This document shows positions 38,254-47,854 of a stretch of 60,188 nucleotides of DNA, piece by piece. A program made the position numbers and the translations under genes. The notes below the pieces were generated by a model. That model worked only from the letters and a program-made list of their open reading frames with translations, was not told the DNA's origin and did not search any database. The DNA is from Saccharothrix coeruleofusca. Lineage in GTDB: Bacteria; Actinomycetota; Actinomycetes; Mycobacteriales; Pseudonocardiaceae. The stretch's first letter is position 1. Each line of letters begins with the position of its first letter. The DNA is taken from positions 325 to 60,512 of the forward strand of contig NZ_BMRG01000013.1 of the NCBI RefSeq assembly GCF_014648515.1, read 5' to 3'.

Positions 38254-40685
38254 GCAGCCAGACGCCTGATGACGTGACAGACGAGAACGTCCCCGACCAA
38301 CTACACGCTCGCCAGGGCGGATGGACTTCACCTGAACGCGGTGGTCCGTCGCTGACGCGACGCAGGGTGCTCGGCGCCGCAGGCATGGGTGTCGTCGTGT
38401 CGGCGCTCTCCGGTCCATCCGGCATCGCCAGTGCCGCCCGTCCGAGCGCACCCGCGCGGACTCGGTCCGGACCGCCGAGCCAAGAGTGGATCGGAGCCCC
38501 ACTCCCCCGGACCGAAGGGCCGCTGAAGGTGCGCGGCGCGGCGCCCTACGCCGCCGAGTTCGCATTCGACGGCATGGTTTACGCCGCACTGGTGTTCAGC
38601 ACCATCGCCAAGGGCCGCATCGTCGCGATCGACACGAGCGCGGCGGAGTCCGCACCCGGCTTCGTGCACGTGATGTCCCACTACAACGCACCCCGGATGA
38701 AGCCGATGATGCCGTGGGCATCGAGCGAGAAGGCAGCGGGCAACGACGCCCTGCCGATCATGCAGGACGACCGGATCCGCTGGAACGGTCAGCCGATCGC
38801 TGTCGTACTGGCCGAGACGCAGGAGCAGGCCGACTACGCCGCCTCGCTGGTCCGGGCGACCTGTGAAGCGGAACCCGCGACCACCTCGTTCGCCCAAGCG
38901 AAGGCGAACGGAACCGAGACCGCCATGCTCGGCGGCCAACCGGTGCACATCGAGATCGGCGACGCGGAAGCCGCGCTGGCGACGGCGGCGGTGTCCGTGG
39001 ACGCCACCTTCCACACGCCGTACCAGAACCACAACGCCATCGAGCCGCATGCGGTTACCGTGGCCTGGCACGGCGACGAACTCGAGGTGCACGACGCGTC
39101 GCAGTCCGTGGCGCACAACGCCTGGTCGCTCGCCACCATGCTGGGGATCGACGAGCACCAGGTCCACGTGACCTCGCCGTACGTCGGTGGCGCGTTCGGC
39201 GGGAAGTTCATGGGGACGCACCAGGTGCTGGCCGCGGCGGCGTCCCGGCTGGCAGGCAGGCCGGTGCGGCTCGCGCTCTCCCGCGCGGGTGTGTACCGGC
39301 TGGTCGGCGGACGCGCGCTCACCGAGCAGCGGTTGGCCATCGGCGCCGCGCGCGACGGCCGCTTCGTCGCACTGATCCACACCGGCACCTCCACCCACAT
39401 CCCCGGCAGCCCACATCCGGAACTGGCCCAATTCGTCAGCTACAGCTCCTACGCGACGGACACCTTGAAGATCGACCTCCAGTGGGCGTACCTGGACATG
39501 GTCGCCAACGCCGCCATGCGCGCGCCGGGAGAAGCGGTCGGCAGTTTCGCGCTCGAGAGCGCGGTGGACGAGGTGGCCGTCGCCCTCGGCATGGATCCGA
39601 TCGAGCTGCGGATCCGCAACGAACCCGCGACCGATCCGCTCAGCGGCCTGCCGTTCTCCTCGCGCAACATCGTCAAGGCATGGCGGGCAGGCGCCAAGCG
39701 GTTCGGCTGGGAACGACGCAACCCCACCCCCCGCGCGGTTCGCGAGGGTGACTGGCTGATCGGCATGGGCTGCGGGGCCGGTTCGCACATGTACGCTCGC
39801 GAGCCCGGTGGATCAGCGCGACTCACACTGGCAGGCGACGGCACCGTCGAGGTCGCCATCGCCGCGCACGACGCGGGCATGGGTACCGCCACCGTGCAGA
39901 CCCAGATCATCGCCGAGCAGCTGGCGCTCCGCCCGGAGCAGATCGAGCTCCGTCTCGCCGACTCGGCGCTCCCCGGTCTGGTGCCGGGCGTCGGGTCAAG
40001 TCAGACCACCACCGCCGCCGCGACCACGGTCGCGGCCAAGCACGAGGTGGTGGCCGAGTTGCTCAAGCTCGTGCGTGGGGATTCACCGCTGGCGGGACTC
40101 ACCGCCGACGACGTCACGCCCCGCGACGGCGGCCTGGCCAAGATCGACGACCCCGGACGTCACGAGAGCTACGCCTCGATCCTCACCAGGGCCGGACGTG
40201 ACGAACTCACCATCGACGCGAGCGGCGGCAACCCGACCGAGTCGGAGCAGTACTCGATGTACTCCTACGGGGCGATGTTCTGCGAGGTCCGGGTCAACGC
40301 CATCACCGGGGAGACCAGGGTCAGCCGCCTGCTCGGCTCGATGGACTGCGGGCGGGTCATGAACGCCAGGACCGCCGCAGGCCAGTTCCGCGGCGGCATG
40401 ATCATGGCGATGGGCCTGGCGCTGACCGAGGAAACGCTGTACGACGAACGCACCGCCCGCATCATGAACCCCAGCCTGGCCGAATACCACATCCCCGTAC
40501 ACGCGGACGTACCGAAGATCGACGTCATCTGGACCGGCATCCCCGATCCGCATGCTCCCCTGGGCGCCCGCGGTATCGGCGAGCTCAGCATGAACGGAAC
40601 GGCTGCCGCCATCGCGAACGCGATCTACAACGCCACCGGCAAACGCGTCCGCCAACTGCCCATCACGCTCGACAAGCTGCTCTGA
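38250..40685 (+). CDS. Molybdenum hydroxylase, Mo-cofactor subunit with Tat signal (operon 1)
   Basis: This 811-aa large subunit of the xanthine dehydrogenase/aldehyde oxidase family has Mo-cofactor contacts at GGAFGGKF and MRAPGEA and the catalytic Glu in GARGIGELSMNG. The N terminus has a twin-arginine motif (LTRRRVLGAAGMGVVVSAL, Arg37-39), so the folded complex is likely exported with its partners. The substrate is unknown; aldehydes or N-heterocycles are typical. It is the third gene of an operon under TetR-type control. Confidence 0.92.
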   Translation: MSSQTPDDVTDENVPDQLHARQGGWTSPERGGPSLTRRRVLGAAGMGVVVSALSGPSGIASAARPSAPARTRSGPPSQEWIGAPLPRTEGPLKVRGAAPYAAEFAFDGMVYAALVFSTIAKGRIVAIDTSAAESAPGFVHVMSHYNAPRMKPMMPWASSEKAAGNDALPIMQDDRIRWNGQPIAVVLAETQEQADYAASLVRATCEAEPATTSFAQAKANGTETAMLGGQPVHIEIGDAEAALATAAVSVDATFHTPYQNHNAIEPHAVTVAWHGDELEVHDASQSVAHNAWSLATMLGIDEHQVHVTSPYVGGAFGGKFMGTHQVLAAAASRLAGRPVRLALSRAGVYRLVGGRALTEQRLAIGAARDGRFVALIHTGTSTHIPGSPHPELAQFVSYSSYATDTLKIDLQWAYLDMVANAAMRAPGEAVGSFALESAVDEVAVALGMDPIELRIRNEPATDPLSGLPFSSRNIVKAWRAGAKRFGWERRNPTPRAVREGDWLIGMGCGAGSHMYAREPGGSARLTLAGDGTVEVAIAAHDAGMGTATVQTQIIAEQLALRPEQIELRLADSALPGLVPGVGSSQTTTAAATTVAAKHEVVAELLKLVRGDSPLAGLTADDVTPRDGGLAKIDDPGRHESYASILTRAGRDELTIDASGGNPTESEQYSMYSYGAMFCEVRVNAITGETRVSRLLGSMDCGRVMNARTAAGQFRGGMIMAMGLALTEETLYDERTARIMNPSLAEYHIPVHADVPKIDVIWTGIPDPHAPLGARGIGELSMNGTAAAIANAIYNATGKRVRQLPITLDKLL

Positions 40686-40783
40686 GCACGCTGATCAGGT
40701 CACGGACAGATGATCAGGGAGGTGGGAGCGCGAGGTCGGCCCGCATCCACGACCAGCGTTCCCGCCGCTGGTAGATTCGGATC

Positions 40784-40797
40784 GGAACATCGTTCAG
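40784..40797 (+). promoter_or_regulatory. TetR operator upstream of the tetR gene
   Basis: GGAACATCGTTCAG differs at one position from the two direct copies in the operon 1 promoter. It lies 7 nt after a TAGATT (-10-like, 40772-40777) and 7 nt before the AAGGAG ribosome binding site, so binding here would give autoregulation. Confidence 0.7.
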
Positions 40798-40816
40798 CAG
40801 TTCAAGGAGTCCTCCG

Positions 40817-41389
40817 ATCGCGACCGACCCCACCGAGACGCCGCGCACCCGTCGGCAGCAGGACGTCCAGCGCAACCTCGACGCCTTGCTGGCGGCCGCT
40901 ACCGAGGTCTTCGCGACAGAAGGCGTGGACGCCTCCGTACGACGGATCATCGCCGCGGCCGGCGTCGGGGCGGGCACCTTCTACCGCCATTTCCCCGATC
41001 GCTCGGCCCTGATCACCGCTGTCTTCCGGCACGACGTCGACGCCTGCGTCGAGACCGCCGCCTCCTTGGCCGACCAGTACGACCCGGTCGAGGCGCTGAC
41101 CCGATGGATGCGGCAGGTCGCACGATTCATCTCCGACAAGTACGGACTCAAACCCGCCATGCACTCCGGCGACCCCGCCTACCGAGGCCTGCCCGCGTAC
41201 TTCCTGGAGAGCTTCACCCCAGTGCTCGCGCAGTTCCTGAACACCGCTGCCGCAGCCGGAGAGATCAGGGCCGACATCACCCCGGAGGACCTGATGCGCG
41301 TCCTCAGCGGCATCGCCGCACCGGACGACCACGCCTACACCGACCGCATGATCGACCTGCTCGTCGACGGCCTACGCCACATCGTCTGA
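40817..41389 (+). CDS. TetR-family repressor (non-canonical start)
   Basis: About 190 aa; an N-terminal TetR HTH (RIIAAAGVGAGTFYRHFPDR) is followed by a ligand domain. The HTH needs helix 1 (RQQDVQRNLDALLAAATEVF), which is in frame from at least 40817. No ATG, GTG or TTG exists between the in-frame stop at 40772 and TTG 40886. A perfect AAGGAG sits 7 nt before ATC at 40817. Either AUC is used or ATG has been lost and a weak TTG at 40886 yields a shortened protein. The partner operators are at 36270-36321 and 40784-40797. It probably senses the substrate of operon 1. Confidence 0.8.
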   Translation: MATDPTETPRTRRQQDVQRNLDALLAAATEVFATEGVDASVRRIIAAAGVGAGTFYRHFPDRSALITAVFRHDVDACVETAASLADQYDPVEALTRWMRQVARFISDKYGLKPAMHSGDPAYRGLPAYFLESFTPVLAQFLNTAAAAGEIRADITPEDLMRVLSGIAAPDDHAYTDRMIDLLVDGLRHIV

Positions 41390-41411
41390 CACGCACCACG
41401 ACACCTGCCGA

Positions 41412-41459
41412 CGACAACGACTTGGCGGCATCCTCAACGAGTACTACCACGCCGCCTGA
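41412..41459 (+). pseudogene. Transposase C-terminal scar
   Basis: Just after the TetR stop one frame reads RLGGILNEYYHAA followed by TGA. The same tail ends the transposase at 58472 (LGGLINEYEPVAA) and the remnant at 56670 (LDGLVNEYRHAA). It is the last dozen codons of an integrase-type transposase left behind by a deletion. Confidence 0.6.
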
Positions 41460-41499
41460 CCTGCACGGGCGACATTCTCGGCAAGCGCAGTACCGGAAT

Positions 41500-43257
41500 C
41501 TACTGCGGTCCCCTGCCGGTGCGGCGCACGACGTCCTTGACGAAGTCGAGGGTAGCTTTGCCCGCCCTGGACACCACCCCCTCGGAGTTGAAGTTCCAGG
41601 CGAACAGGCGATGTCCGATGAGTTCGGCGATCGACGTGTCGGACAGCAGCGCCCGGACCTCCCCGTCGACGATGTCGTCCGTTCTCTCATTGCCGTAGGC
41701 GGCTACCATGACCGGCCCGTACTCGCCGAGGATGCGGACGGACTGGCGCACGTCGTCCACATTGCCCAGTCGTTGCTTGGCGATGACGGACTGGAAGTCC
41801 GACGCCGCCAGCACGTCGGCGAAGTGCCCGAACATGGATCGGCCGTAACCCGTTTTCGGGTCGTCGCTCCCGGCTTGCCAGGCGTCCCAGCCCAGCGCCA
41901 CCCGCGAGTTGGGCGCCTCCTCGTGGAAGATCCGCAAGACCTCGAGGTAGCGATCCTTCAACGCCTCGTAGTACGCCGTGCTCGACGCTTCGTCGGCGTA
42001 GTAGCCGTCCTTGCACCCCATCTTGTTGACGTCCTGGAAAACGGTGACGTAGAGGGGTGGATCGTCAGGCTGCCCGGCGAAGATGCGCGCGAGGGTGCGC
42101 ATGTGCCGGGGGAATTCGGAACTGAGCACGTAGGCCCGGCCGCAGCCGACGCCGTACGAGGTGGTGACGCTGATCTCCGGATCGTTGACCTCCCAGTCCG
42201 ACACGATCAGGTGCAGTGCGTAGCCCTCCGCATAAGCCTCGGGTACTGCGGTGTCGCCCCAGGGCGCCAATTTCGACAGATCGCTGGGTTTGTGGTAATT
42301 GGTGGTCAACATGCGCACCGGGGTTTCCCGCACCAGTTCGCTCGCCAGGACGGAGTTGAGCTGGTCGCCAACGCCGTACAGCAGCTTGCCGTCGTCGCCG
42401 GGCGGCACGGCGCGGGGGGACGAGCCCGGCGCGTTGGCCACGGCGTCTGGGCTGTCCGAATCGCGTACGAGGACCACGACGGCGGCGAGCAGCACCGCGA
42501 CCATCCCGACGCCCGCGCCCACGAGCACGCCTCGGGAGGGTCGCCGCGCCCCGGATCTCGTGAGGAGCTTCGCCGCCTCGTCCGCGGTGGGCCTGCCGGA
42601 CGGGCTCGGATCGGTCAGCCTCGCCAGGAGGTTCGCGAAGCGCCCGTTCACCTCGTCGTGCCCCCTGACGGCGGTCCGCAGCGTGGCCCCCAGCGAGTAC
42701 ACGTCGGCAGCCGGCGTGACGTGGTGGCCGTCGAGCAATTCCGGGGCCATGTAGGCGGGAGTTCCGGCGTTCTGCTGCGTTCCGGTCCGCGTGACCTGGT
42801 CCCACGTCGTGATGCCCAGGTCGATCAGCTTCGCCGTGCCGTCGTCGGCGACGAGGATGTTGCTCGGCGTGACATCCCGGTGCACCATGCCCTTGGCGTG
42901 CATCGCGGACAGCGCTGCGGCGATCTGCGCGCCGACTCGAGCCGCGCGGATCGGGGGAATCGGGCCGTCCTCCCGGATCATCTCGGCGAGACTGCGCGCG
43001 GGCAGGTATTCCATGACCAGCCACCGCTGGTCGCCCTCCTCGACCACGTCGAAGACCGAGATCACGTTGGGGTGGTGCAGGCCCGCTCCGATCTTGGCTT
43101 CACGGCGGATCTCCTCGTCGTCGCCGGTGCTGGTTTCTTTGAGAGCCACCGTCCGGCGGAGTTCGAGGTCGGTGGCCTGCCAGACCTTTCCCATACCGCC
43201 TGCGCCGACGACGTCCCCGAGCTGGTACCGACCGGCTACGACTTCCCCGCTGCGCAC
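41500..43257 (-). CDS. Transmembrane Ser/Thr protein kinase with extracellular sensor
   Basis: This 585-aa protein has an N-terminal kinase domain (GAGGMGKVW, Lys40 in VALKE, catalytic HRDVTPSN with Asp128, DLG at 146-148, APE at 171-173), one membrane segment (about 243-265) and a 310-residue external domain. The catalytic loop has Thr130 in place of the usual Lys, and DLG replaces DFG; both occur in actinobacterial kinases. The external domain (ending VVSRAGKATLDFVKDVVRRT) has regular alternating beta/alpha patterns reminiscent of a glycosidase-like barrel, but I do not recognise the family. The start is GTG 43257. Confidence 0.88.
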   Translation of the reverse strand: MRSGEVVAGRYQLGDVVGAGGMGKVWQATDLELRRTVALKETSTGDDEEIRREAKIGAGLHHPNVISVFDVVEEGDQRWLVMEYLPARSLAEMIREDGPIPPIRAARVGAQIAAALSAMHAKGMVHRDVTPSNILVADDGTAKLIDLGITTWDQVTRTGTQQNAGTPAYMAPELLDGHHVTPAADVYSLGATLRTAVRGHDEVNGRFANLLARLTDPSPSGRPTADEAAKLLTRSGARRPSRGVLVGAGVGMVAVLLAAVVVLVRDSDSPDAVANAPGSSPRAVPPGDDGKLLYGVGDQLNSVLASELVRETPVRMLTTNYHKPSDLSKLAPWGDTAVPEAYAEGYALHLIVSDWEVNDPEISVTTSYGVGCGRAYVLSSEFPRHMRTLARIFAGQPDDPPLYVTVFQDVNKMGCKDGYYADEASSTAYYEALKDRYLEVLRIFHEEAPNSRVALGWDAWQAGSDDPKTGYGRSMFGHFADVLAASDFQSVIAKQRLGNVDDVRQSVRILGEYGPVMVAAYGNERTDDIVDGEVRALLSDTSIAELIGHRLFAWNFNSEGVVSRAGKATLDFVKDVVRRTGRGPQ

Positions 43258-43454
43258 CGGGTCAGACTAGTAAATCCCCGGAGGTAGGTGCACTCACCCG
43301 AACGGTGGGAGTTCACCGGCTACTCGAAGCGTTATTCCGGATGACCAACCAAGGCGAATGACGTCCAAGAACTCCGAAGAAATCGTTCCGCGCCCTTTTT
43401 GCAACTTCCACGGATTGACGGTCTCGCGTGATCGGAATGTTCGAATTGCGACCT

Positions 43455-43859
43455 GCGGTTGGCCGCTCGTGACGTGCCGGGCGGACAGCGGCAAGGGCAG
43501 ACCGTGAGTGATGTTCGCTCGCACACCGAGCACGAACGCATCCGCAGGATCCCCGTCGGAGAACTTGACGCGGATCGTCGTCTCACCCCGCGCGACAGCC
43601 ACACCCCAAGCCGGTGCATCCCGTCGATCACCCGCATCGTGGCGCGGTGCACGACGATGGGTGGAAGGACGTCCTCCGACTCCGCGAGCGTCCTTACGTG
43701 CCCAGGGTCGACGCCCTTCGACCTTGGTGAATCCCCTTCCGACAAGGCGCTGATCGGGATGATCCGCACCTGCCCTTCTTCCGACATCGACGCCTGATCG
43801 GTCACCCGTCCTCGCCACGGCGTCGAGTTCCCCTCACTGGTCACGCTCCCTGGATCCAC
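43455..43859 (-). pseudogene. StrR/ParB-type regulator remnant (frameshifted)
   Basis: One frame gives VRIIPISALSEGDSPRSKGV and VLPPIVVHRATMRVIDGMHR, the ParB-like N-terminal domain seen in StrR-type antibiotic regulators. Similarity then continues in another frame (GETTIRVKFSDGDPADAFVL then GVRANITHGLPL). The frameshift lies near 43595. The C-terminal DNA-binding half is absent. Confidence 0.7.
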
Positions 43860-44075
43860 CTGCGGTGGAGGCTCCCGACCTCCACCGCAGCGGTCATGGC
43901 CGGACCGAGGGTCCGCCCATGGCTCTCCGGCCTGGATGCAGAATGTAATGCTGTGATCACAAGGAGATCACCGCGTATCGCGTCCAGAAGCGCGTTTGCG
44001 CTGCTCAGGTAACGGATGCAGCTGTTCGGACCGGACAGCTGAAGCGCGGGAACCCGAGGAACAGGGGAAGGCTGG
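43860..44075. other. Intergenic gap, no gene seen
   Basis: This 216-bp stretch contains a short imperfect repeat (GATCACAAGGAGATCAC, 43951-43967). No other signal is seen. Confidence 0.35.
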
Positions 44076-44895
44076 GTGGACGAGTTGGACCTGCGGCATC
44101 CGGCGCGTGGGCTCTTCGCCGAGCGCTTCACGTTGCCGCTCGCGCAAGCGGGCGGTCCGCCGTTGAGACGAATAGCCCAATGGATCAGCGCCACCCTGGA
44201 GACCGATGACCGCGGACGTCCGATCACCGTGCCGGCGCAGCGGATCAGCGACTGGCGCAGGGGCCGCGACGTCCCGGCGTCCTTCAGCCCGCTGGCCGCC
44301 GTGCTGAAACCACTCATCCACAGGGCACGCAGGACTGCGCCTGGCGCTCCAGTGGAAGGGCTGCACGGCCTGCGGACCTGGCGGCTCTGGTGGCGGGAAG
44401 CCTCCGCGAGCCCCAAGGCGCCGGTGAGCGACGATGGTGCCGAGGCCGCATCGGACACCACGACGCCGAGCGATGAGAAGCGGGGGTCTTGTCGCGGTTA
44501 CCGGAGCGTCCGGTGTCGGGAAGTCATCACTGCTCCGAGCAGGCTTGGCAACGGCCCTGACCGATCGACCGCCGGGATGGAGCGGCACGGTCGATCGGCT
44601 GGTGAAAACCATGACGCCGGGCTCTTCTCCGCCTGCGCAGCCGAACCGGAACGTCCCTGAGTTGGCGGAAGTCCTCCCGGTGGGCAAGAGCGCCGAACAG
44701 TTCGACGACGCGGTACGCCGGGCCGTGACGACACACGCCGAGGGGGCGGTGGTGACGCCGCTCGACTGGCTCTGGCTGTGGACCAGTTCGTGTTCGATCC
44801 AAGGGGGCACTGGGTCGCGACCGGTTCCGGTGACGGCGTCACCCGGTTGTGGAACCTCGACCACGAGCAGCCGCCAACCGGATCTGCGCCACCAG
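44076..44895 (+). pseudogene. Collapsed STAND-NTPase/WD40 protein gene
   Basis: GTG 44076 opens an intact N-terminal region (LDLRHPARGLFAERFTLPLA to WRLWWREAS) typical of large actinobacterial HTH-STAND-WD40 proteins. A second frame then gives a P-loop (GLVAVTGASGVGKSSLLRAG), and a third gives a single WD40 blade (GHWVATGSGDGVTRLWNLDH). A normal gene of this type is about 3.5 kb; here about 0.8 kb remains, with frame changes, so it is a deletion remnant. Confidence 0.75.
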
Positions 44896-45011
44896 TCGAG
44901 GAGTTCTCACTGAGGAGACGTTGGTACAGCACATTCCACAGTTCACCTTCGAACCGCCGTGCCGCTGAGTCCGCCCCAACCATCGCAACACCCGCGCGAG
45001 GAAGGCATCCC

Positions 45012-45815
45012 ATGCCCAAGATCTCCGTGATCACAGCCGCATACGGTCCCAGTGCCCACCACCTGGCCGAGGCGGCCCGAAGCGTCCAGGCGCAGCAACT
45101 TCCACCAGGGTGGTCACTGGAGTGGATCGTCCAAGAGGACGGCGACAACCCGGTTCTGGCCAACATGCTCGGCGCCCACGCCCACTACGACCGCAACGGC
45201 ACACGACTGGGCATCGCCGCTACCCGCAACCTCGCGTTGGCCCGTGCCACCGGCGCGCTCGTCCAGAACCTCGACCACGACGACGTGCTGCTCCCCCACG
45301 CCTTGGCCACGCTCATCGCCCGCTTCGAACAGCACCCCATCCACTGGGCTGTCGGGGCGGCCGACGACCTCCTCGAGGACGGCACCCGCCAGTCCTGGGA
45401 CTCCGCGTTGCCCTTCGGCCTCATTCCTGCAGGCCACGTCAACCAGTGGGCCGAGCAGCACGGCGGCAACTGGCCGGTCCACGGCGGCGGACTCATGATG
45501 CGCACCGACACCCTTCGCGCCATCGGCGGCTGGACCGGCATCCCGGTGGACGACGACCTCGCCGCCCTCGCGGCGATCTCCGAACTGGCCGACGGCTGGA
45601 ACGACCGCACCGTCACCTGGCTCTACCGCAAACACCGCGCCCAGACCACGCAGAACTCCCTCTACGCCGGCCTCGAGGACACAGGCCGCCGCATCGCCCT
45701 GCAACGCGCCAAAGCCATCCGCAACATCGCCGGACCAACCCTCAGCACCGGCGCCGCCTTCGACAGTGACAGCGCAGACGTCGAAGTAGGCCCCAACATC
45801 AAACTGACCCCGTAA
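45012..45815 (+). CDS. Family 2 (GT-A) glycosyltransferase
   Basis: This 267-aa protein opens KISVITAAYGPSAHHLAEAA and has the nucleotide/metal-binding acidic motif NLDHDDVLL, as in GT2 enzymes. VPVDDDLAAL-type acidic residues (GIPVDDDLAAL) lie near the expected catalytic base. ATG 45012 follows GAGGAAGG; the open frame upstream (from 44778) belongs to the WD40 remnant. It is 26 bp ahead of a GT4 gene, so the pair probably builds a small glycan or glycoconjugate. Donor and acceptor are unknown. Confidence 0.85.
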   Translation: MPKISVITAAYGPSAHHLAEAARSVQAQQLPPGWSLEWIVQEDGDNPVLANMLGAHAHYDRNGTRLGIAATRNLALARATGALVQNLDHDDVLLPHALATLIARFEQHPIHWAVGAADDLLEDGTRQSWDSALPFGLIPAGHVNQWAEQHGGNWPVHGGGLMMRTDTLRAIGGWTGIPVDDDLAALAAISELADGWNDRTVTWLYRKHRAQTTQNSLYAGLEDTGRRIALQRAKAIRNIAGPTLSTGAAFDSDSADVEVGPNIKLTP

Positions 45816-45841
45816 ACGAAAGCACAGCGGAAACCTGCACC

Positions 45842-46930
45842 ATGCGGATCACATTCATCCTCCCCGTTTTCTCACGACTGCCGAGCGGCGGCTTCCGGGT
45901 CGTCTACGAGCACGCCAACCGGCTGGCCAAACGGGGCCACCAAGTCACGGTGGTGCACGAGCAGTGGTACGAAGGTTGGCACAAGCCGCTGAGGCACGTG
46001 TACGAGATCGCACGGGACCGATGGCACAGCAGACGCCCAGGCGCGTTGTCCGAGTGGCTGCGGTGGATGCCGATCGACTGCGGCGTACGGATGACCATGG
46101 TTCCGAAACTGGAGCCCGATCGGCTACCGGACGCCGACGTGGTCATTGCCACCTACTGGACCACCGCACGTCTGTTATCGCGGCTCGCCGAACGACACGG
46201 CCGTCCGGTGCACCTCGTCCAAGGTTACGAAATCTGGGGAGTCGAAGACCCCACCCAGGTCGATGACGTCCTGCGGTCCGATGTGCCGAAGATCGTGGTG
46301 TCGAACCACCTCGCCGACCTCCTCCGAGGACTGGGCGTGCCCCGCGCAAGGTTATCGGTAGTCCAGAACGGCCTGGACCACTCCACGTACCGTCTTCCGA
46401 CGCACGACCGACCTCGCGGCACAAGCGTCAGCATCCTGGTGGGCACGGGCCCCCAGAAGGGGTCGTCCGCCGCCGTCGCCGCCCTCGAACAGGTGCGCGA
46501 GCAGCACCCTGAACTCGTGGTGAACGCCTTCGGCCCGGAAAAACGGCCCTCCCGACTACCTGGCTGGATTCGATACACGCGTGCCCGCAACGGCCCGGAG
46601 CAAGCGAGCCAGGCGTACCGGGCGAGCGCGATCCACCTGTGCAGTTCCGTGCACGAAGGATGGGGCTTCCCGGTCGCCGAGGCCATGGCGTGCGGAACAG
46701 CGGTCGTGAGCACCCGCAACGGCGGAGTGGAAGATTTCTGCGTCCACGAACAGAACTCACTGCTCGTCGACGTAGGTGATTCTCGAGCCATGGCCGAGGC
46801 GTTGACCAGACTCATACGAGACCCTGGACTGCGCGACCGACTGGTCGAAGCAGGAATACGCACGGCGTCGTCCATGGACTGGAACGCCTCCACGGATTCG
46901 TTCCTCGCCGCACTGGAAGCCGCCACCTGA
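45842..46930 (+). CDS. Family 4 (GT-B) glycosyltransferase
   Basis: This 362-aa protein has the GT-B layout: an N-terminal RITFILPVFSRLPSGGFRVV then YEHANRLAKRGHQVTV, and a C-terminal donor site with VHEGWGFPVAEAMACGTAVV (the EGWGxxxxEAMAxG motif of GT4). It is complete in length. It follows the GT2 gene in the same direction. It probably acts in the cytoplasm on a nucleotide-sugar donor. Confidence 0.88.
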   Translation: MRITFILPVFSRLPSGGFRVVYEHANRLAKRGHQVTVVHEQWYEGWHKPLRHVYEIARDRWHSRRPGALSEWLRWMPIDCGVRMTMVPKLEPDRLPDADVVIATYWTTARLLSRLAERHGRPVHLVQGYEIWGVEDPTQVDDVLRSDVPKIVVSNHLADLLRGLGVPRARLSVVQNGLDHSTYRLPTHDRPRGTSVSILVGTGPQKGSSAAVAALEQVREQHPELVVNAFGPEKRPSRLPGWIRYTRARNGPEQASQAYRASAIHLCSSVHEGWGFPVAEAMACGTAVVSTRNGGVEDFCVHEQNSLLVDVGDSRAMAEALTRLIRDPGLRDRLVEAGIRTASSMDWNASTDSFLAALEAAT

Positions 46931-46939
46931 CCTCTGCGA

Positions 46940-47190
46940 AACGACCGGTCGCCTACGTGATGCGTGGCGGTCCGGTCGCGGACGTCGAGGTGTCGGTGTA
47001 GGAGAAGTTGTCCATGACCAGGTAGAGCCTGGCGTCGAGCCACCGGGCGCAGGGTCTTGAGCAGGTCGAGGAACTCGCGGTGGCGTTTGCGGCGCCGGAT
47101 GCGGTAGTGGATCTTCCCGGTGGTCAGGTCGAGTGCGGCGAGCATGTCCATCACGCCGTGGCGGCGGTTGTACTGCGTCGAAAGTGTCCG
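46940..47190 (-). pseudogene. IS630-type transposase remnant
   Basis: The minus strand encodes MDMLAALDLTTGKIHYRIRR then RKRHREFLDLLKTLR, and in another frame LYLVMDNFSYTD, matching the DDE core of IS630 transposases around the second Asp. Both ends of the gene are missing. Confidence 0.65.
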
Positions 47191-47307
47191 CTTGCCTGCA
47201 CCTCAAGCCGCAGAACAACAGGCTCGCCACCAAGAGGCAGGCAACCGCATACTTTCGGTTCGATAGTTCGGGTTCAAGACGCGGTGAGCGCGATCATGCG
47301 CTTCACA

Positions 47308-47802
47308 TCACTTGCCTGACCATCCCATCCTGGAGAGTGCCACCTCGTCAGTCAGTCCGGTGGCCAGCACCTCGCAGATCTCACGCAGCTCCCGTTGCTG
47401 TTCATGGCTGAGCCGATCGAAGACGAGCTCGCGAACCTGCTCGACATGCTGGCGCGCGGCACGTTTCACCTCTTTGACTCCCTCTGCTGTCAACACGGCC
47501 AACTAGCCCCTGCCGTCGACACCGGCTTCTTCGCGGCGGACCCAGCCGTCCTTGGCCAGGCGGTCGATCGTGTGGCTCATCCATCCGGCTGCGGTCGAAC
47601 ACGCACGCCAGGGCCAGGTCCGCCATCTGCATCGACCGTCCGGGGCCTCGGACAACCGGGACAACACGTCGTAGTAGGCGAAGGAGAGCCCGGACTCCCG
47701 CTTGAGGCCGCGCTCGACCCGATCCATCAGGAGCTTGGTCGCCAGGAGGAAGCCGCGCCAGGTCACCTGTTCGTCCTCGTCCAGCCAGCGCGTCTTCGGC
47801 AT
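47308..47802 (-). pseudogene. MarR-family regulator broken by frameshifts and a nonsense codon
   Basis: ATG 47802 starts a MarR protein (MPKTRWLDEDEQVTWRGFLL). The wing segment MADLALACVFDRSRM sits in another frame between PDGR and SHTIDRLAKDGW, so there are two compensating indels about 28 codons apart. An in-frame TAG at 47503-47505 then interrupts VDGRG*LAVLTAEGVKE, where family members have GRGQ or similar (CAG to TAG fits). The C-terminal helices continue to 47308. Unless suppressed, the product is truncated before the last helices. Confidence 0.8.
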
Positions 47803-47854
47803 CGTCGTCCTTCTGGGCTCTGTCCCGCGTAATCCTGAGGGCCCTAACGCAGAC

